DNA of 9,207 nucleotides from an uncultured Balneolaceae bacterium (GTDB taxonomy: Bacteria > Bacteroidota > Rhodothermia > Balneolales > Balneolaceae): assembly GCA_938003885.1 (NCBI GenBank), contig CALKWT010000293.1:1-9207 (forward strand). Direction: 5' to 3'. The notes beneath the pieces were generated by a model. The model made no database searches. It was not told where the DNA came from and was given only the letters and a program-made list of their open reading frames with translations. The stretch's first letter is position 1; every line of letters begins with the position of its first letter. The translations under genes and the position numbers were made by a program. Below are positions 6,987 to 9,207 of this stretch, piece after piece.

Positions 6987-7106
6987 TCAATTTACGCGCT
7001 GTGCGTTTAAGCAATCTCCGGTCAGGAGATCGGCCCGGCCCTGGAGGGTGGCCTGAAGATTCAGAAAGAACGAGTTGATCATGCGCCAGAACTTCTGTGG
7101 CATCAT
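6987..7106 (-). CDS. Doubtful small ORF upstream of the sigma factor
   Basis: A 39-codon frame opens with two consecutive ATG codons (7106 and 7103 on the complement) and begins MMPQKFWRMINSFF. GGAGGA is present on that strand but about 17 bases upstream, too far for a normal ribosome site. It ends 37 bases before the sigma-factor start and overlaps the ATCTCC/GGAGAT inverted repeat. No family is recognised. It could be a leader peptide, the remnant of a lost gene, or chance. Confidence 0.15.
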   Translation of the reverse strand: MMPQKFWRMINSFFLNLQATLQGRADLLTGDCLNAQRVN

Positions 7107-7217
7107 CAGGGTACTTTCTGATATCCTCCGGAGAAAATCTCTCAGAACCAGTCGGTACCAGTTAAAAGTTACATGCTTTTCGTTAGGATAAAAAATAGGA
7201 GAGATCTGTTTTTTTTA

Positions 7218-7257
7218 TAACCGGTACACCTGCCCCGCCAGGAACTATTCCCGGTTA
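7218..7257. repeat. Nested inverted repeat after a T tract, upstream of the glycosyltransferase
   Basis: TAACCGG (7218-7224) and CCGGTTA (7251-7257) are perfect inverted arms. Inside them CCTG (7229-7232) and CAGG (7239-7242) form a second, shorter stem. The structure follows directly on eight consecutive T residues (7209-7216). It could be an RNA leader element or a protein-binding site, but lies upstream of the only promoter-like pair seen. Confidence 0.35.
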
Positions 7258-7373
7258 ATGTTTTAAAATGAGGCCTAATAATGATAAATTAGCACGCTGT
7301 GTACTGGTTGACCGAAGATTGTCATAAAACAGTTATAAGAAACAAATATTTACTGATTGCTATAGATACCAAA

Positions 7374-8501
7374 TTGAATATAGTCTTCATTGTTACCCGG
7401 TCCGATACCATCGGGGGTTCTCACATTCACGTGAGGGATATGGCGTACAGGCTGGGTCAGGACGGGCACCGGGTCACCGTACTGATCGGGGGCAGGGGAC
7501 CGGTACTGGAACACTTTACCAGCCATGGAATAGAGGTACATGCGGTGCCGAAGCTCTGCCGCAACATTTCAATGATGAACGATCTGCAAGCGTTGATCTC
7601 TATCCGCAGACAGTTGAAAAAAATTCAACCCGACCTGGTCTCCACTCACTCTTCCAAGGCTGGATTTCTGGGCAGAATCGCTGCCCGGACGCTCGGTATT
7701 CCCGTGATATTTACGGCTCACGGCTGGGCCTTCACATCAGGAAAAACCAAAAAATCCAGGCGTATTTTCAGAACCCTGGAAAAGTCGGTATCGCCGATGA
7801 CCGATTTCTTTATCACGGTGTCAGATTTTGACCGGCAGCTCGGGAAAAAAATGCTGGGGGTATCGCCCGACAAAATCATGACGATCCACAACGGTATGCC
7901 CGACATACCGGACTCCCTGCGTGCGGATCCGAAAATGAATGGGGTAGTGAATATTGTGAAGGTAGCCCGTTTCGACAAGCAAAAAAATCATGAGGAGCTT
8001 GTGAGAGCGATCCATGACCTGGATTCGATTCATGTCCACTTTATTGGGGATGGCCCCCTGGAGGAAAGTATAAAAGCTCTGGTAGAGGAGCTGAAGGCAG
8101 AGGAGAAGTTCACCTTCTGGGGAAGCCGCGACGATGTGGATCAGATCCTGGCTAAAGGGCAACTCTTTGCACTGGTCTCAAATTGGGAAGGCTTTCCGCG
8201 ATCCACCATCGAAGCGATGAGGGCCGGGCTGCCCGTGGTTGTCTCGGATGTGGGTGGGGCCGGGGAGGCGATTACCGAAGGCGTGAACGGTTTCATCATC
8301 CGGCAGGGGGATGTGACCACCCTCCGAAACCGTATTGAAAATCTGGTATCAGACGCTCATCTCCGGCAGCGGATGGGGGAAGCTGCCAGAAAGTATTATG
8401 AAGATTATCTCACATTTGATCAGATGTACAAAACGACGGTGAGTGTTTATCAGCAGGTATTGGCCACCCGGAGCCGTCAACAGACACAGAACAACAAATA
8501 G
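7374..8501 (+). CDS. Glycosyltransferase family 4 (GT-B fold) protein
   Basis: This enzyme should transfer a sugar from a nucleotide-sugar donor, with retention of configuration, to a growing cell-surface glycan at the cytoplasmic side of the membrane. The N-terminal Rossmann domain starts NIVFIVTRSDTIGGSHIHV (2-20) and has the THSSKAGFLGRIAA (91-104) and FTAHGWAF (113-120) blocks. The C-terminal donor-binding domain has IVKVARFDKQKNHEEL (194-209), FIGDGPLE (223-230) and the E-x7-E motif, Glu272 and Glu280, in NWEGFPRSTIEAMRAGLPVV. The 375-residue length is normal for CapM/EpsD-like GT4 enzymes. I chose the TTG start at 7374 because the family-like sequence begins there. A GTG at 7299 would add 25 AT-rich residues with no family resemblance and would lie upstream of the promoter-like pair. 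The epimerase gene follows after two bases, so the two are probably co-transcribed and coupled. Confidence 0.9.
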   Translation: MNIVFIVTRSDTIGGSHIHVRDMAYRLGQDGHRVTVLIGGRGPVLEHFTSHGIEVHAVPKLCRNISMMNDLQALISIRRQLKKIQPDLVSTHSSKAGFLGRIAARTLGIPVIFTAHGWAFTSGKTKKSRRIFRTLEKSVSPMTDFFITVSDFDRQLGKKMLGVSPDKIMTIHNGMPDIPDSLRADPKMNGVVNIVKVARFDKQKNHEELVRAIHDLDSIHVHFIGDGPLEESIKALVEELKAEEKFTFWGSRDDVDQILAKGQLFALVSNWEGFPRSTIEAMRAGLPVVVSDVGGAGEAITEGVNGFIIRQGDVTTLRNRIENLVSDAHLRQRMGEAARKYYEDYLTFDQMYKTTVSVYQQVLATRSRQQTQNNK

Positions 8502-8503
8502 AA

Positions 8504-9207
8504 ATGCACCCAGAGAGTAAGAAAATCCGCCTTTTGATAACAGGAATACGAGGCTTTGTCGGTAGTAATCTTCTGGAATATCTGCGGAAGCATGGCGGCT
8601 ATCATGTGACCGGTACTTCCAGAAATGCGGATGATCTGCGGCACTTGGAATCGGAGGATCTCACCATCCTTTCCAACGAGGAGGTTTACACCCGCGGGGA
8701 CTCCTACGACGCCTATATTCACCTGGCCGGCAAAGTTCATGATGTGCATGATAAGAACAACGACGCCACTTATTTTAGAGCCAATTACGATGCCACCTGC
8801 GCCCTCTACAGAAGGTTCAAAGAAGACAAGAGAGCCCGGAAATTTATCTTTCTGAGCACGATCCATGTCCTTACAGAGAGCCCGGAGGTGGAACTGGACG
8901 AACACTACGTCCCGCAGCCTTTTACACCTTATGGTAAATCGAAGTACAAGGCAGAAACCTATATCAAATCCAACGCCTCTCCCGATAAGCTCTATTACAT
9001 CCTGCGGCCGAGCATGATTCACGGCCCGGGAAATAAAGGGAATCTGAATCTCCTCTATCAACTGGTGAAGTCCGGAATTCCCTACCCTGTAAAAGCATTC
9101 AACAACAAACGTTCCTTTGTCTCGATCGAAAATCTCTGTTTTATTCTTCGGGAGCTGATCGAAGGGGAGGTGGAGCAAGGCCTCTATCACGTTGCCGATG
9201 ACGAGCC
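8504..9207 (+). CDS. NAD-dependent nucleotide-sugar epimerase/dehydratase (extended SDR), partial at right edge
   Basis: The frame is open from ATG 8504 to the window end (234 full codons), so the C-terminus is missing; relatives are about 300-320 residues. The nucleotide-binding motif TGIRGFVG (13-20) fits TGxxGFxG. HLAGKVHD (73-80) follows a Rossmann strand. Ser118 in FLSTIHV with Tyr143 and Lys147 in YGKSK forms the SDR catalytic set. RPSMIHGPGNKGNL (168-181) and the RSFVSIENL block (203-211) place it among extended SDRs that make or reduce 4-keto UDP-N-acetyl-hexosamines, such as WbpV- or CapN-like enzymes. It probably supplies the activated sugar for the adjacent glycosyltransferase: the upstream TAG and this ATG are separated by only two bases, suggesting translational coupling. 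The exact reaction (4-epimerisation or 4-keto reduction) cannot be decided. An antisense frame over the same bases is a shadow. Confidence 0.9.
   Translation, partial: MHPESKKIRLLITGIRGFVGSNLLEYLRKHGGYHVTGTSRNADDLRHLESEDLTILSNEEVYTRGDSYDAYIHLAGKVHDVHDKNNDATYFRANYDATCALYRRFKEDKRARKFIFLSTIHVLTESPEVELDEHYVPQPFTPYGKSKYKAETYIKSNASPDKLYYILRPSMIHGPGNKGNLNLLYQLVKSGIPYPVKAFNNKRSFVSIENLCFILRELIEGEVEQGLYHVADDE

Larger units (their letters stand above)
6950..7373. other. Divergent intergenic region between the sigma factor and the glycosyltransferase
   Basis: No convincing gene is seen in these 424 bases. They contain a perfect ATCTCC/GGAGAT inverted repeat with a 5-base loop (7014-7030), about 65 bases upstream of the sigma-factor start. 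Further right are an 8-T tract (7209-7216) and a nested inverted repeat (7218-7257). A weak sigma-70-like pair, TTGACC (7308-7313) and TTATAA (7333-7338) with a long 19-base spacer, may drive the glycosyltransferase. The minus strand has an open frame without ATG that ends in an ATGA overlap with the sigma-factor start, and a 39-codon ATG frame. Confidence 0.55.

Noticed and set aside
7299..7373. GTG start giving a 25-residue extension of the glycosyltransferase
   Set aside because: The GT4-like sequence begins at 7374, and the extension overlaps promoter-like sequence.
8477..9190. 237-codon minus-strand frame
   Set aside because: It is antisense to the epimerase, which has clear TGxxGFxG and YxxxK motifs on the plus strand; the minus frame shows no domain.

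Overview
The window looks like a piece of a Bacteroidota-type genome, with Balneolaeota or a related marine lineage as a reasonable guess. The clues are a sigma factor of the kind expanded in Bacteroidota, a NagB protein fused to a C-terminal PIG-L (LmbE-like) domain, weak or absent Shine-Dalgarno sites and moderate G+C. No rRNA, tRNA, CRISPR array, insertion sequence or phage gene was seen. The lineage is an inference; no marker gene is present to settle it.

Layout. (1) 1-2133, plus strand: most of an exo-rhamnogalacturonan lyase family protein (PcRGLX/YetA-like, PL26-like). Its N-terminal part is missing or cut off by an in-frame TGA at 55-57. (2) 2134-2370: a convergent gap holding one strong hairpin. 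(3) 2371-3849, minus strand: a DASS/SLC13-family sodium:carboxylate symporter. (4) 3850-4319: a 470-base divergent gap with two palindromes and a possible dispersed repeat. (5) 4320-6236, plus strand: the NagB plus PIG-L fusion, several of whose catalytic positions differ from the canonical residues. (6) 6304-6339: a strong terminator between convergent genes. (7) 6356-6949, minus strand: an ECF sigma factor with no anti-sigma gene beside it. (8) 6950-7373: a gap with inverted repeats, a T tract and at most a doubtful small ORF. (9) 7374-8501 and 8504 to the right edge, plus strand: a GT4 glycosyltransferase followed two bases later by an extended-SDR nucleotide-sugar epimerase/reductase. These two are probably the left end of a surface-polysaccharide locus that continues beyond the window.

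How the genes may work together. The left part suggests carbohydrate catabolism (pectin-type glycan cleavage, carboxylate uptake, amino-sugar phosphate metabolism). The right part suggests glycan assembly. Apart from the GT4/epimerase pair, each gene sits in its own transcription unit, so a common pathway is not shown. The most notable finding is the NagB/PIG-L fusion. Its NagB half has Thr where E. coli NagB has Asp141. Its PIG-L half has lost the canonical general-base Asp and one zinc-binding His. The protein may be a divergent enzyme or a pseudoenzyme.
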